NCBI GenBank assembly: GCA_019637855.1
Contig: JAHBUX010000010.1
Span: 39,459-103,458 of the forward strand
Direction: 5' to 3'
DNA from: Bdellovibrionales bacterium
Lineage (GTDB): Bacteria; Bdellovibrionota; Bdellovibrionia; Bdellovibrionales; UBA1609
DNA length: 64,000 nt
Both the position numbers and the translations under genes were made by a program. The notes beneath the pieces are model-generated. The model was not told the DNA's origin, made no database searches, and saw only the letters and a program-made list of their open reading frames with translations. Numbering within the stretch: the first letter of the stretch is position 1; each line of letters starts with the position of its first letter. Shown here one piece after another: positions 51,896-62,628 of this stretch.

Positions 51896-54384
51896 AGATC
51901 TCTTTGCAGTGGTTGAATGATCACATCGACGTGCTGGACTATGCCTCGCGCTCTAGCGAGATGGCCGATCTGCTGACTTCGGTCGGCCTTGAAGTTGAAG
52001 CGGTCGAAGACAAGACGCTTCAGTTCAAGAATGTGGTGGTGGGTCATATTGTCAAACTGGATCGGCATCCCAATGCAGACCGCTTGACGGTCTGTCAGGT
52101 CGATACCGGTGACGGGCAGCCGCGCCAGATCGTATGTGGCGCCAAAAATCACAAGGCCGGCGACAAAGTCGTCGTCGCCCTGCCGGGAGCCGTTTTGCCC
52201 GGCGATTTTGAAATCAAAAAATCGAAGATTCGTGATGTCGAGAGTCTAGGTATGTTGGCCTCGGAAAGCGAATTGGGTTTGAAGAAAGAATCCGAAGGCA
52301 TTTTGATTCTGCCGGCAGAAGCGCCGGTCGGAACATCCTTTGCTGAATATGGTGGTTTGAACGATGTGATTTTTGAATTGAAAATCACGCCCAATCGCGC
52401 CGATTGTCTCTCTCACTTAGGTTTGGCGCGCGAGCTCTCTTGCTTGCTGGGGCGACCGCTCAAGTCTCCGGTTGCTAAGTTCAAAAGCTCATCTTCGGTT
52501 GTGACCCGCAAGGCGGTTGGGCTTGAGGTGCGCGACACGAAGCTGTGCCCGCGTTATTCAGGGCGCTTGATCAAAGCGATTAAGGTGGGGCCGAGCCCGT
52601 CTTGGTTGAAGACCCGCGTTGAGAGTGTGGGTTTAAACTCGATCAACAATGTGGTCGACGTGACCAATTTTGTGATGATGGATGTGGGACAGCCGTTGCA
52701 TGCGTTTGATTTGGCTCATCTCAAAGGTTCGAAGGTCATCGTCGATCGTGCGACGGTGGGCGAGAAGTTTAAAACTTTAGATGGCACAGAGCTGACCTTG
52801 ACCGGCGACGAACTGACCATTCGCGACCAGGAGCGCGCGGTTTGTTTGGCGGGCGTTGTTGGTGGTTTGAATTCGGGCGTGACAGAGGGAACTCAGGACC
52901 TGTTTATTGAGTCGGCCCATTTCGCTATGGATAGTGTGCGCCGTACGGCCCGCCGCCATGGTTTGCAAACGGACTCGGCCTACCGGTTCTCGCGTGGGAC
53001 AGATCCTTCTGGCGTTATTGGTGCCCTGGACCGGGCCTGTGCTTTAATTCAGCAGGTGGCGGGCGGGGAAGTCGCGGCCGATCACTGGGACGAGTACCCG
53101 GCGCCGGCCTCGCGTAAACCGATTGCGATTAGCGCGGCATATGTGTCGCAGCGTCTCGGCTATTCGGTGGATGAAGCGGAGATGGTGTCCGTATTCCAGC
53201 GTCTTGGCTGCAAAGTGGTGCGCACCGCGGTCGGTGGGAGCATGGAGTTTAATCTCAAGGGCAGCGAGGTATATGGCGCCGATGAGATTGTTTACCATGT
53301 GACGCCTCCGGAATTCCGTATGGATTTGGAGCAAGACGTGGACCTGGTCGAAGAGTTCGGCCGTTTGAAAGGCTACGATAAAATTCCCGAAACACTACCG
53401 GTGTTTTCCTATGCACCTTTGTCTTACGACAAAGGCTTTGTGTTTGAGCAGCGCGTGGCCGAGCTGGCGCGTTCGGCGGGGCTCTCGCAAGCGGTGAACT
53501 ATGGTTTTACGGCTTCGAAATTTCAAAGCGAAGTTTTAGGTGCGGTTGAAGCCTATCGCGGCGCCGGTTTGGATATGGACTCTCACGCTGTGGCCTTAAA
53601 GAATCCATTGAGTGAAGATCTGGATGTGATGCGCGTGTCTTTGTTGCCCGGACTTCTGCGCAACTGCCTGCACAATATCCGACATGGCAACAATGAAGGT
53701 CGGTTGTTTGAAGAGGGCTTTGCTTTTCGGCGCGGTCCGGAGGGCTATCAGCAAGACGCCCGCTTAGGCTTTATTGCCTGGGGATCGCATGCGGGCCTGT
53801 GGCAGAAGGCCGGCGATGAGTCAGCCGTGTTCTTCGACTTGAAGGCGCGCCTGCAGTACATCTTTGACAAGCTTTTGATCTCGCAAGTGCAGTGGACGCC
53901 ATGGAACAACACACCTCAGCTGGTGCATCCTTCACAGGCGGCGACGATCTTTATCGAGGGCCGCAATATCGGTTTTATCGGTGCTCTTCACCCCAGCTGG
54001 GCGATGAAAGAGAAACTGCGAGTCGGTGTGGCGTTAGGAGAAATCGACTTGAAAGCGCTGATGCGCGGACAGCCACGTTCGGTGAAGTTCAAGCCGGTGT
54101 CCAAATTCCCGGCGGTCGAACGTGATATCGCATTCGTGGTGCCCAAAGAGATGCGGGCTCAGGACGTGGCGGCCGAGATCAAGCGCACGGCGGGGGCTTT
54201 GCTTCAATCCATCGAGGTTTTTGACGTGTTTCAAGGCGGCAATCTGCCCGCCGATCATCAGTCCGTGGCCTACCGCATGATATATCAGGATCTGCAGGAG
54301 ACACTGACCGAAGAGCGGCTCAGCCAACTCCAGAGCCAGATTGTGGCCAACGTAGAGAAAAAGCTCTCGGTGAAGGTGCGCTGA
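51892..54384 (+). CDS. pheT: Phenylalanyl-tRNA synthetase beta subunit
   Basis: 830 aa, usual bacterial length. Order: EMAP-II-like tRNA-binding domain ([23 protein letters not shown]), B3/B4 editing domain ([16 protein letters not shown]), B5 domain, the catalytic-like core ([20 protein letters not shown]) and the C-terminal FDX-ACB domain ([15 protein letters not shown]...). It aminoacylates tRNA-Phe as an alpha2beta2 heterotetramer with PheS. Followed 84 bp on by ihfA, the same order as in enterobacteria. Confidence 0.97.
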   Translation: MKISLQWLNDHIDVLDYASRSSEMADLLTSVGLEVEAVEDKTLQFKNVVVGHIVKLDRHPNADRLTVCQVDTGDGQPRQIVCGAKNHKAGDKVVVALPGAVLPGDFEIKKSKIRDVESLGMLASESELGLKKESEGILILPAEAPVGTSFAEYGGLNDVIFELKITPNRADCLSHLGLARELSCLLGRPLKSPVAKFKSSSSVVTRKAVGLEVRDTKLCPRYSGRLIKAIKVGPSPSWLKTRVESVGLNSINNVVDVTNFVMMDVGQPLHAFDLAHLKGSKVIVDRATVGEKFKTLDGTELTLTGDELTIRDQERAVCLAGVVGGLNSGVTEGTQDLFIESAHFAMDSVRRTARRHGLQTDSAYRFSRGTDPSGVIGALDRACALIQQVAGGEVAADHWDEYPAPASRKPIAISAAYVSQRLGYSVDEAEMVSVFQRLGCKVVRTAVGGSMEFNLKGSEVYGADEIVYHVTPPEFRMDLEQDVDLVEEFGRLKGYDKIPETLPVFSYAPLSYDKGFVFEQRVAELARSAGLSQAVNYGFTASKFQSEVLGAVEAYRGAGLDMDSHAVALKNPLSEDLDVMRVSLLPGLLRNCLHNIRHGNNEGRLFEEGFAFRRGPEGYQQDARLGFIAWGSHAGLWQKAGDESAVFFDLKARLQYIFDKLLISQVQWTPWNNTPQLVHPSQAATIFIEGRNIGFIGALHPSWAMKEKLRVGVALGEIDLKALMRGQPRSVKFKPVSKFPAVERDIAFVVPKEMRAQDVAAEIKRTAGALLQSIEVFDVFQGGNLPADHQSVAYRMIYQDLQETLTEERLSQLQSQIVANVEKKLSVKVR

Positions 54385-54468
54385 GTCACCCACGCATGAA
54401 TAAAAATCTTGAAAGTTTTCAACACCTTGTTAGCCTTGAGGCAAGGCTTTCCAAGGGGTTAAAACTAT

Positions 54469-54810
54469 ATGCCGGGTCAAAACACTAGTCGCAGCACCAT
54501 GACCAAGGCCGACATTATCGAAAAGGTCTATCAGAAGATCGGCTTTTCGAAAAAAGAGGCGTCTGAATTGGTGGAGATGGTTTTCGATCAACTCAAAGAC
54601 GTCTTGTGCAACGGAGATAAGGTGAAGATCTCCGGCTTTGGAAACTTCATCGTACGCGGAAAAAAAGAACGTATCGGTCGTAACCCTCAGACGGGTGATC
54701 AGATCACGATCAGCGCCCGCCGCGTTTTGACCTTTCGGCCTAGCCAAGTGTTAAAGGCTTTGCTGAATGGCGAAGATCCCAGCCTGGTGACCGAAGACGA
54801 TGAGGATTAG
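54469..54810 (+). CDS. ihfA: Integration host factor alpha-type DNA-bending protein
   Basis: 113 aa HU/IHF-family protein. TKADIIEKVYQKIGFSKKEASELVEMVF, the dimer core, and GFGNFIVRGKKERIGRNPQTGDQITISARRVLTFRPSQVLK, including the arm with RNPQTG, are complete. An acidic tail (EDPSLVTEDDED) is added. The position after pheST supports IHF-alpha over HU. The ATG at 54469 has AAGGGG upstream; ATG 54499 is a second possibility. Confidence 0.93.
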   Translation: MPGQNTSRSTMTKADIIEKVYQKIGFSKKEASELVEMVFDQLKDVLCNGDKVKISGFGNFIVRGKKERIGRNPQTGDQITISARRVLTFRPSQVLKALLNGEDPSLVTEDDED

Positions 54811-54813
54811 ACC

Positions 54814-55314
54814 TTGAGTGATGACGTCGTTGTCTTAAACAGTGAAGTCGAGAAACGCTACGCTCCTTCCGCTCAAGCCGCTCCTGTGGGGGCGTCTTCG
54901 GCGACGGGTGGTGGTGGCGTTCCGGTCGAGGTCGATCCGGAGCTGGAGGCGGAGTTAAGCCGAATTCCCGACAAACTGGCTTTTAAGATCGGCGAAGTGG
55001 CCGACATCGTGGGTGTGAAAGCCTATGTTTTGCGTTACTGGGAAACCGAGTTCGAAGTTTTGAAACCCAAAAAGAGCAAGCACAACCAGCGCATGTACGA
55101 GCGTAAGGACGTGGAGAATCTGCTGTTAATTAAGAAGCTGCTCTATCGCGACCGTTTTTCCATCGAAGGCGCCCGCAGTGCGCTCAAGAAGCTTAAGAAG
55201 GACAATGTGCGCGTGAAGCAGATCAAAACCATTGCCGAGCATATGGAAGAGGCGCGTGATCGCTTGTTTGATATGCTGGATGAGATCGCCGCCTTCCGCC
55301 AACTGGTCAAATGA
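54814..55314 (+). CDS. MerR-family transcriptional regulator
   Basis: 166 aa, TTG start after GAGGAT. An Ala/Gly/Ser-rich N-terminal region (1-50) precedes the MerR winged helix: [31 protein letters not shown] with [20 protein letters not shown], then a dimerising coiled coil. No Cys effector site is seen, so it is not a metal sensor. A pheST-ihfA-merR-like order is common in proteobacteria. Overlaps the hydrolase gene by 4 bp, which it may regulate. Confidence 0.9.
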   Translation: MSDDVVVLNSEVEKRYAPSAQAAPVGASSATGGGGVPVEVDPELEAELSRIPDKLAFKIGEVADIVGVKAYVLRYWETEFEVLKPKKSKHNQRMYERKDVENLLLIKKLLYRDRFSIEGARSALKKLKKDNVRVKQIKTIAEHMEEARDRLFDMLDEIAAFRQLVK

Positions 55315-56132
55315 TCGAGCACAGCGCTTTTTTCGATCCACTCAGTTCTACTCTGACATATGTCATTTGGGATCCGGTGTCCTTGGACACAGTGATCATC
55401 GATCCGGTTTTGGATTATGATCCCGCCACGCAGCTGACGTCGTACACGTCTTATGATCGCGTTCTGCACTTTGTGCGCAGCAAAGAGCTGCATGTGCATT
55501 GGATCCTTGAAACTCACGCTCATGCCGATCACCTGTCAGCAGGCAGAGAGTTGCGGCAGGTGCTGACGGGCAGTCAGTGGGGCATGGGCCGGCGTATGAC
55601 TGAGGTCTTTGAAACCTTCCGTAAGGTTTTGGCATGGCCGTCAAAGCTTGAGCTCAAAGGTCTGGGTGTGGATCGCTTCTTCGCGGATGGCGAAGAGTTT
55701 ACGGCCGGCACTTTACGCCTGCAATCGATTGCAACCCCTGGCCACACGCCGGCTTGTGTGACGTATAAAATCGGAGAATGGCTCTTTACGGGGGATGCTT
55801 TGTTTATGCCCGACAGTGGCGTGGGCCGTTGTGACTTTCCCGGTGGGAGTGCCTCGACCCTATATGATTCGGTTTGGGGGAAAGTGTTTTCTTATCCGGG
55901 ACACTTTCGCATTTTTGTGGGTCATGACTATCAACCGGGTGGCCGCCCGCTTCGCTATCACGCGAGCGTTGAAGAGCAGCGCAAAGGCAACGTCCACTTG
56001 CGTGAGAGTATTTCGCGTGCGGAATTTGTTAGTTTTCGCGAAGGGCGTGACAAAACTCTGTCGTCTCCTCGCCTTTTGCAGCCAAGTTTAGATTGGAACT
56101 TGGGAGCGCATCAGATCGTTAAGCCGAACTGA
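55311..56132 (+). CDS. Metallo-beta-lactamase fold hydrolase, ETHE1/persulfide dioxygenase-like
   Basis: 273 aa. [11 protein letters not shown] gives the metal ligands (H69, H71, D73, H74), followed by [33 protein letters not shown] and [10 protein letters not shown]. This set matches the ETHE1/Blh group, which oxidises glutathione persulfide, more than glyoxalase II. Sulfide detoxification is inferred; no sqr or rhodanese gene is adjacent. The C-terminal helical part (about 220-273) is longer than minimal ETHE1. Confidence 0.8.
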   Translation: MIEHSAFFDPLSSTLTYVIWDPVSLDTVIIDPVLDYDPATQLTSYTSYDRVLHFVRSKELHVHWILETHAHADHLSAGRELRQVLTGSQWGMGRRMTEVFETFRKVLAWPSKLELKGLGVDRFFADGEEFTAGTLRLQSIATPGHTPACVTYKIGEWLFTGDALFMPDSGVGRCDFPGGSASTLYDSVWGKVFSYPGHFRIFVGHDYQPGGRPLRYHASVEEQRKGNVHLRESISRAEFVSFREGRDKTLSSPRLLQPSLDWNLGAHQIVKPN

Positions 56133-56156
56133 CGTCCACAAGTGGTCAGTCAGCTC

Positions 56157-57770
56157 TTAACGTGAGAGGTGAGAGCCGATCTTGTTGAGTAAGGCGGCGC
56201 GAGTCACGGGTTTGGTCAAAACCGCATTGCAGCCGGCTTTGCGGCACTTCTCCTGCTCGGCGCGAATGGCGTGAGCGGTGAGAGCTACGATCGGACCACG
56301 ATAGCCGAGGCGGCGAATCTCTTCGGTGGCCTCATTGCCGTCCATGCCGGGCATCTGCACGTCCATCAAAATCAAATCGAAGTTGCGACTGCGCACTTCG
56401 CCGATGGCCTTTAAGCCGTTTTCGGCAAAGCTGACCTCGGCACCTGAGCCTTTGAGGAACAAAGACACCAGTGTCAGGTTGTCGGGCGAATCGTCCACCG
56501 CCAGAATATGTTTGCCGGTGAAGTTCACAGGCTCTTCAGGCTTATTGGTCGCGGGGCCTGCGGTGGTTGAGGCTTGATCGGCCGGCGGCTCTGCGCGCGT
56601 GGTTGTGGCGCCTGCACGCTCTAAGCGCAGTTCGACGAGGAAGGTCGAGCCCGTGCCGGCTTGCGAGGACACCAGGCGGATATCGCCGCCGAGAGCGCGC
56701 GCGATCTGGCGTGAGATCATCAGGCCCAGGCCTGAGCCGCCGAACTGGCGCCGGGTAGAGGCATCGGCTTGCCCAAAAGGTTTAAACAGACGCTCTGCTT
56801 GCTCATGGGTAAGTCCTACGCCTTGATCGGTCACTTGCACTTGAATTCGATCGGCTGAACCGGCCCCCATAGAACCGTCGGGTGCACTTTGAATCTGCAC
56901 TTCCACTCGCCCGCTGGCGGTGAACTTGATGGCATTGCCAATGATGTTCAGTAAGATCTGTTTAATCCGCGTAGGATCCGACATGAAGCTGTGAGGAAAG
57001 CCAGCAGGACGTTTGAAATCGAGAAACAGGCCCTTCTCTTTGGCACGGAACGAAAGTGTGGTTTGGATGTCGTGCAGAATTTCTGCAAAATCGAATTCCG
57101 TACGTTCCAACTCCAGACGGTTGGCCTCGATCTTCGAGAGATCCAAAATATCATCGATCAAGCGTAGAAGAAGGGCGCCATTGCGCTCGATGCCCGAAAC
57201 TAGTTCACGGTTTTCATCGCTGGCCGGTTGATTGCGCGCGATCAGTTCGGCAAAGCCCATTACGGCGGCAAGTGGAGTACGGATCTCGTGCGACATATTG
57301 GCTAAGAACTGGCTTTTGGCGATATTGGCCGCGTCCGCCTCGATGCGCAGACGTTCGAGCTCACGCACGTGCGATTGCAGCAAAGCTTTTTGTTGCGCCA
57401 GTTCGACAAACATCTGCACTTTGGCGCGCACGATGTTGGCGTCGAGCGGCTTGAACAAAACATCCACTGCGCCGCTGCTGTAGCCTTCGAAGATCAAGGA
57501 GCTGTCTTCGCGATGCGCAGTCACGAAAATAATCGGCAAGCTGCGAAAGCGTTTTACGCTGCGGATCAGTTTGGCGAGCTCGAAACCGCTGGTGCCAGGC
57601 ATTTGCACGTCGAGCAAAGCCAGACCGAACTCGTGCAATGTGATCAGCTCTAAGGCCTGATCCGCGTTCATGGCCGTGTGGGTTTCCACGTTGTCATTGT
57701 TGAGCAAGAGACTAAGGGCGTCGATGTTCTCTTTGAGATCGTCGACGATCAGGATCTTGGTTTTTAACAT
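56157..57770 (-). CDS. Hybrid histidine kinase, REC-HisKA-HATPase-REC
   Basis: 537 aa cytoplasmic kinase with no membrane helix. N-terminal receiver (D54 in LALLDVQMPG), a short coiled linker, HisKA with H161 (FLANMSHEIRTPL), HATPase with the N box NIIGNAIKFT and G boxes (DQGVGL, GGSGLGLMIS), an Ala/Pro/Thr linker and a C-terminal receiver (D470 in LILMDVQMPG). Input therefore comes from a phosphorylated partner, likely the large kinase at the operon head. Its start overlaps the CheB-like gene by 7 bp. Confidence 0.93.
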   Translation of the reverse strand: MLKTKILIVDDLKENIDALSLLLNNDNVETHTAMNADQALELITLHEFGLALLDVQMPGTSGFELAKLIRSVKRFRSLPIIFVTAHREDSSLIFEGYSSGAVDVLFKPLDANIVRAKVQMFVELAQQKALLQSHVRELERLRIEADAANIAKSQFLANMSHEIRTPLAAVMGFAELIARNQPASDENRELVSGIERNGALLLRLIDDILDLSKIEANRLELERTEFDFAEILHDIQTTLSFRAKEKGLFLDFKRPAGFPHSFMSDPTRIKQILLNIIGNAIKFTASGRVEVQIQSAPDGSMGAGSADRIQVQVTDQGVGLTHEQAERLFKPFGQADASTRRQFGGSGLGLMISRQIARALGGDIRLVSSQAGTGSTFLVELRLERAGATTTRAEPPADQASTTAGPATNKPEEPVNFTGKHILAVDDSPDNLTLVSLFLKGSGAEVSFAENGLKAIGEVRSRNFDLILMDVQMPGMDGNEATEEIRRLGYRGPIVALTAHAIRAEQEKCRKAGCNAVLTKPVTRAALLNKIGSHLSR

Positions 57771-58342
57771 ACGTCGCTCCCCCGAGCCAGTTCAGTCAGT
57801 TTGTGCGCGATCTGTGTGAGACTGCCAACAAAATGCGGTTGAAAGAGAGCGAGAGCGGCGCGCGGCATCGCATTGACCTCAGCATCCAGCGGATCCTGCA
57901 CCAGAGTCACGCCACCCTGCTGCGCTATCAGGCGAAGACCTTCTGCACCGTCCGCATTGGCCCCCGTCAGAAGAACCCCGCATAGATGCGTACCGTAGGC
58001 GTTGGCGGCCGCTTCAAAAAACACATCGATGGACGGCCGTGAGAAGTGAACAGGCTCATCCTGACTTAAAGAAAACGTTTGATCTTTCTCGACCAGAAGA
58101 TGGTAGCCAGGTGGCGCAAAGTAGACGGTGCCGGCTTCAATCGCGAGCTTATCCACCGCTTCAAAAACGGGGAAGTGCATGGCGCTACCGAACACCAAGG
58201 ACAGATTGATTCCCGGATTGGACGGGAGGTGCTGAACGACAACCAGTGGGATGCGAAAGTCTTTTGGCAAGAGCGCCATCAGACGTTGAATCGCCGTCAC
58301 TCCGCCCGCCGATGTGCCTATGGCGATCAATCGGATACTCAC
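57764..58342 (-). CDS. CheB-type methylesterase domain protein
   Basis: 192 aa with only the C-terminal catalytic domain of CheB; no receiver is attached. Triad residues are visible: S11 in IGTSAGG, H38 in VVQHLP and D131 in GANADGAEG. GTG start overlaps the CheR stop by 4 bp. CheB removes methyl groups from chemoreceptor glutamates, but no receptor is encoded here. CheB/CheR pairs fused to kinases elsewhere may modify other proteins or serve as sensors. Confidence 0.93.
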   Translation of the reverse strand: MSIRLIAIGTSAGGVTAIQRLMALLPKDFRIPLVVVQHLPSNPGINLSLVFGSAMHFPVFEAVDKLAIEAGTVYFAPPGYHLLVEKDQTFSLSQDEPVHFSRPSIDVFFEAAANAYGTHLCGVLLTGANADGAEGLRLIAQQGGVTLVQDPLDAEVNAMPRAALALFQPHFVGSLTQIAHKLTELARGSDVC

Positions 58343-59199
58343 GGTTGTACTCCACGGTTGATTTGGTTACGAACCGTGGCTGAATCCGATCTCAAAGCAT
58401 AAATTTTCAGATCTTGGTCGATGGTTTCATAGTGAGTGGCGCTGGGTGAAAAGCGCATGGACTCTTTCGAGCCAATTCCCAGAAATCCTTTGTAGGCCAA
58501 GGAAGATGTGAACAGGTCGAAAACACGATCTTGTAGGTCGCGGTTAAAATAAATCAAGACGTTGCGACACAAGATCAGATGCGCTTCAACGAAGGCTGCA
58601 TCGGTGGCCAGATTGTGCTCGGAGAACACGACGTTTTCTAAAAGCGCAGGGTCGAAACGAGCCAAGCCATACTCGGCGGTGTAGTAGTCCGAGGGGTTTT
58701 TTGTGCCGCCGGCGCTGGTGTAGTTGCGATTGTACGTCTGCATGGTTGAGAGCTCATAAATGCCCTCGCTGGCCCGCTTGATCGCTTGGGCATTGATGTC
58801 AGTGGCATGAATGATGGCGCGCTTAAGCAGGTTTTCTTCCTTCAGTAGAATTGCCAGGCTCAAAACTTCTTCGCCCGTACTGCAGCCCGCCACCCAGATG
58901 GTGAATTTGGAGTAGGTTTTTAATACCGGCACCACATTTTCGCGCAAGGCGCGAAAGAAGGTCGGGTCCCGAAAAAACTCGCTGGTGTTGATGGTCAAAA
59001 ACGGCAGCACATCGCGAAACAACGCAGGTGTTTCTAAAATCCGCTGCAGCAGTTTGAGTAGGCTGTCTGTTTGAAAGCGCGTGAGCAGGGAGTTCAAACG
59101 GCGATTCAGCGAGGCCTCGGCATAGAGCCTGAAGTCATGGCCAAAGCGTAAAAAAATGCCCTCTAAGAAGAGGTGCCGCTCGATGGGGTCAATGCTCAC
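58339..59199 (-). CDS. CheR-type protein methyltransferase
   Basis: 286 aa starting at GTG 59199 (GGAGGG nine bases upstream, overlapping the kinase stop as GTGA); the frame from 59226 lacks an SD. Domains: N-terminal CheR helical domain (LFLEGIFLRFGHDFRLYAEASLNRRL) and an AdoMet domain with FTIWVAGCSTGEEVLSLAI and CRNVLIYFNRDLQ. CheR methylates glutamates of receptors. No MCP is in the operon, so its target is open. Confidence 0.93.
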   Translation of the reverse strand: MSIDPIERHLFLEGIFLRFGHDFRLYAEASLNRRLNSLLTRFQTDSLLKLLQRILETPALFRDVLPFLTINTSEFFRDPTFFRALRENVVPVLKTYSKFTIWVAGCSTGEEVLSLAILLKEENLLKRAIIHATDINAQAIKRASEGIYELSTMQTYNRNYTSAGGTKNPSDYYTAEYGLARFDPALLENVVFSEHNLATDAAFVEAHLILCRNVLIYFNRDLQDRVFDLFTSSLAYKGFLGIGSKESMRFSPSATHYETIDQDLKIYALRSDSATVRNQINRGVQP

Positions 59200-62100
59200 G
59201 TCGCGAAGCCCTCCGGTGTCAGCCACACTTTCATCACGGTAGTGAGGTTAGTGAGGTTCACTGGTTTGGTCAGATAGTCACTGGCTCCAGCTTCCATGCA
59301 GCGTTCATGATCGTCGCGCATGGCTTTGGCCGTCAGGGCCACGATGGGCAGGTGAGCAATGTGAGGATTCTGGTGTCCACGAATGCGGCGCATGGCCTCG
59401 TAGCCATCCATCTTAGGCATCATTATGTCCATGATCACAAGGTCGACGTCCGAATGTTTTTCGAGCATATCAAGACCTTCAAGGCCATTGCGTGCAACGC
59501 GCACATGCAGGCCACGGGCCTCCAGTGCACTGGTAAGAGCGAAGATATTGCGGATGTCGTCATCGACCACCAGCACGGTCTTGCCTTCAAACACTCGTTC
59601 TTGCGAACGTAAGGTCTGCAACATCTCGCGTTTTTCTGCCGGCAGCAGAGATTCCACGCGATGCAAGAATAGGTTCACCTCGTCGAGTAAGCGTTCGGGG
59701 GAACGGGCACCTTTGATAATGATGCTTTCAGAGTAGCGCCGCAGATAGGTTTCTTCTTCATCCGAAAGATCTTTCCCCGTGTAAATCACAATGGGCGGCA
59801 AAGAGATTTCGAGGTGGCTGAGCTCATCGAGCAGATCAAAGCCAGACACGTCGGGTAAAGTCAGATCAAGAATGATGCAATCAAAGCCGACTTTTTTCAG
59901 CTGCTCGACGGCGGCTTTGCCCGTTTTGACCGAAACGAACTCGATATCGCTGCCGGCGATGAGCTCGGCGATGGCTTGGCTCTGCCGTTCATCATCTTCG
60001 ATCAGCAACACACGCCGCAGCTTTTGCGAGATCAGATTTTCGATGCGTCCCAAAGCCGATCGCACTTTCTCCATCGTGACCGGTTTTGTCAGGTAGCCCA
60101 AGGCGCCCATGCGAAGGGCGTTGTGTTGGAAATCCATCGCCGAAATCATATGCACCGGAATATGGCGCAGATGTGGCATTTGCTTGATCATTTCCAGAAT
60201 GCCCAGGCCACTGATGCCCGGAAGCTTGATGTCGAGCAAAATCGCGCTGGGGATATGGTCTTGCAAAATTCCAAGTGCGACTTCGCCGTCTGCCGCTTGG
60301 ATGGCGGAAAAGCCGTAGGACTTAACGACCTCGACCACCGTGCCGCGGAATTTGTCGTCATCTTCCACAATCAAAATCGTTTTTTGATCTGGCTTCACCG
60401 TCTTGAGAGCCGCATGGACTTGAGTACGAACGACCTCTTCGCGATCGTCACGCACGTGTGGAACGGTGTCGGCGCTATCGAGGTGAACGGCGGCAGGAGG
60501 TTGGTTGTCCGTAAATGCGGGGTCCGTGGGAAGCTCGAGCGGAACTTCGAGGGTGAAGCGGCTGCCTTTGCCTTCCTCCGAAGTTAGCCGGATATCGCCA
60601 CCTAACAATGTGGCCAGCTCGCGTGAGATGGTAAGGCCAAGCCCGGTACCGCCAAACATGCGGCTCACGGAACTGTCGGCTTGCTCAAAAGCTTCGAAAA
60701 TAGAGGCTTGTTTGTCGCGGGGAATGCCGATGCCGGTATCTTCGACGATAAAACGCACGCGGCCGCGTGCGGGATCATGCTCGGCGATCAATTTGATCTG
60801 ACCTTCGTGTGTGAACTTGATGGCGTTGGACAAGAAGTTGCGTAAGACCTGCTCGAGCCGCTGACGATCTGTGTTCAGCTTCAAGTCGTGCAGTTCCTTC
60901 GGCAGATCCGTGAAGAGCTTGAGACCCTTAGAGGTCACTTGCGGATCAAAGGTGCGATGTTTGGACTCAAACAGCGATTGCAGTGTGAAGATCTCGGGGC
61001 GTAGTTTCAACTTTTTGGCTTCGATTTTGGACAGATCCAAAATGTCGTTGATCAACATCAAGAGATCGTTGCCGGCTCCGTGAATCGAGCGGGCAAACTG
61101 GCGTTGCTGTTCGGTCAGATTCTTCTCTTTGTTCTCGATCAGCAGGGTGGAGAGAATGAGCAACCCATTCAGCGGCGTTCTTAGCTCATGTGACATACGG
61201 GCCAAGAAGTCCGATTTGTACTGACTCGATTGCAGTAGATCGGCGGCCTTGCGCTCGAGTTCGCCTTGCGTGGTTTCGAGCTCCCGGTTTTTGATATTGA
61301 GCGCTTGCTGCTGAGTTTCCAAAGCGCGGGCCTGTTGTTCCAACTCCTCGTTGCTGGTCTTCAGTTCTTCCTGTTGGGCTTGCAATTCTTCCGACTGCAT
61401 TTGGGTTTTTTCGAGTAAGGTCTGTAGGTAGCCGCGTGTTTGAGCGGCATTGAGGCCGACGCCCAAAGTTTCACGCAGATTGTTCAGTGCGGACTTCTGT
61501 CGGTCGGTTAAAGCCTCGAACATTCCCAGTTCCAAAACGCCGAGCGGGCTACCCTGAAATGCGAAGGGGACGAAAACCAAAACGCCTGGCTTAGCTTTGC
61601 CCAGTGATGACCCCACTTGCCAATAGTCGGCGGGGACTTCGCGAACCTCCCAAAGGTCATCGCGTTCGGCGGCAATCTTGATAAGCGGGGCGCTGTCTGT
61701 TTTCACCACCTCTGTCTCTTGAATACCGAAGGCGGCCATGGGCATGAGGCGACCTTGTTCTTCGATAAACACGCGCCCCGCCAGAATGCCTAAGTTCTCA
61801 GACAGGTAGCGTAGAATTTCGCTGCCGGCAGTTTCCAAATTCAGATCGCCGGCCATGGTACGGGCGACATCGGCTATAAAGTCTTTCTCTTCGGCCTCTT
61901 GCTCCTTCAAGCGTGAGGCTTCAAGAGTGTCGCGTTGATTGCGCGCGATCTGTGTGAAGGCATAGGTGATTACGAGTACACTTAGGAGGGTGGTGAGGAC
62001 GAGGGCGAGATTAAAATACAGGCGGCTTTGTTCAGCCATTTCACTGCGGGTACGCAAGAGCCGCGACTCAGTCGTCTTCATGCTATCCACATGGGCGCGG

Positions 62101-62555
62101 AGCAGATCCATGGTGCTCTTGCCTTCGCCGGCCAGGATCGGATTGCTCTCGACCAGCTTGCGTCCCGCATCGACGAACTTCTTGAGCAAGATGAAGCGTT
62201 GATTGGTCAGTTCCTTCAGCGTTTTGACGCTGGAGGACTGTTGCTCATTATCGCTGATCATAGTTGCCAATTGATTGATGCGGTTGTGGGTGTCCGCAAT
62301 TGCCCTGCGATAGATCTCAAGATGCTCTTCTTTGCCCGTGATGAGATAACCGCGGACGCTGCTCTCTGCCTCCGTGGCAAGAGCCATGATGTTGTCGAGC
62401 TGGCTGAGCACCTGCATGGTGTGACTGACCCAACCCTCCTGCTCGCTGACGCGCTTGAAGTTGAAGTTCAGAAACCAGGCATTGATCATCAGCAGGGACA
62501 AAACAAGAATCAGAATTCCGGACAAGCGGGATCCGGGCGACTTAAACCAATTCAT
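59196..62555 (-). CDS. Large membrane hybrid histidine kinase with GAF and three receivers
   Basis: 1119 aa. TM1 (about 11-31), a periplasmic four-helix CHASE3-like sensor (32-178, with ATEAESSVRGYLITGKEEHL), TM2 (181-203), GAF domain (about 225-370), a Gln/Glu-rich coiled coil (375-445), HisKA with H456 (FLARMSHELRTPL), HATPase (560-675) and three receivers with D775, D897 and D1043. All three acceptors are intact; the second has K948 in IIIKGARS, an unusual loop. Candidate promoter and dyad upstream. It heads the operon with CheR, CheB and a second hybrid kinase. Confidence 0.95.
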   Translation of the reverse strand: MNWFKSPGSRLSGILILVLSLLMINAWFLNFNFKRVSEQEGWVSHTMQVLSQLDNIMALATEAESSVRGYLITGKEEHLEIYRRAIADTHNRINQLATMISDNEQQSSSVKTLKELTNQRFILLKKFVDAGRKLVESNPILAGEGKSTMDLLRAHVDSMKTTESRLLRTRSEMAEQSRLYFNLALVLTTLLSVLVITYAFTQIARNQRDTLEASRLKEQEAEEKDFIADVARTMAGDLNLETAGSEILRYLSENLGILAGRVFIEEQGRLMPMAAFGIQETEVVKTDSAPLIKIAAERDDLWEVREVPADYWQVGSSLGKAKPGVLVFVPFAFQGSPLGVLELGMFEALTDRQKSALNNLRETLGVGLNAAQTRGYLQTLLEKTQMQSEELQAQQEELKTSNEELEQQARALETQQQALNIKNRELETTQGELERKAADLLQSSQYKSDFLARMSHELRTPLNGLLILSTLLIENKEKNLTEQQRQFARSIHGAGNDLLMLINDILDLSKIEAKKLKLRPEIFTLQSLFESKHRTFDPQVTSKGLKLFTDLPKELHDLKLNTDRQRLEQVLRNFLSNAIKFTHEGQIKLIAEHDPARGRVRFIVEDTGIGIPRDKQASIFEAFEQADSSVSRMFGGTGLGLTISRELATLLGGDIRLTSEEGKGSRFTLEVPLELPTDPAFTDNQPPAAVHLDSADTVPHVRDDREEVVRTQVHAALKTVKPDQKTILIVEDDDKFRGTVVEVVKSYGFSAIQAADGEVALGILQDHIPSAILLDIKLPGISGLGILEMIKQMPHLRHIPVHMISAMDFQHNALRMGALGYLTKPVTMEKVRSALGRIENLISQKLRRVLLIEDDERQSQAIAELIAGSDIEFVSVKTGKAAVEQLKKVGFDCIILDLTLPDVSGFDLLDELSHLEISLPPIVIYTGKDLSDEEETYLRRYSESIIIKGARSPERLLDEVNLFLHRVESLLPAEKREMLQTLRSQERVFEGKTVLVVDDDIRNIFALTSALEARGLHVRVARNGLEGLDMLEKHSDVDLVIMDIMMPKMDGYEAMRRIRGHQNPHIAHLPIVALTAKAMRDDHERCMEAGASDYLTKPVNLTNLTTVMKVWLTPEGFAT

Positions 62556-62598
62556 CGGGTATGCACCTCATTGAAACTGGAAGCTAAGACTGTGTGGT

Positions 62599-62628
62599 TT
62601 TATAGCACGGGTTCAGAGTTCACAACAA
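62599..62628 (-). promoter_or_regulatory. Candidate promoter of the hybrid kinase operon
   Basis: On the minus strand TTGTTG (62628-62623) and TATAAA (62604-62599) are separated by 18 nt, 43 bp before the kinase start. The -10 is good, the -35 weak. Confidence 0.4.
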
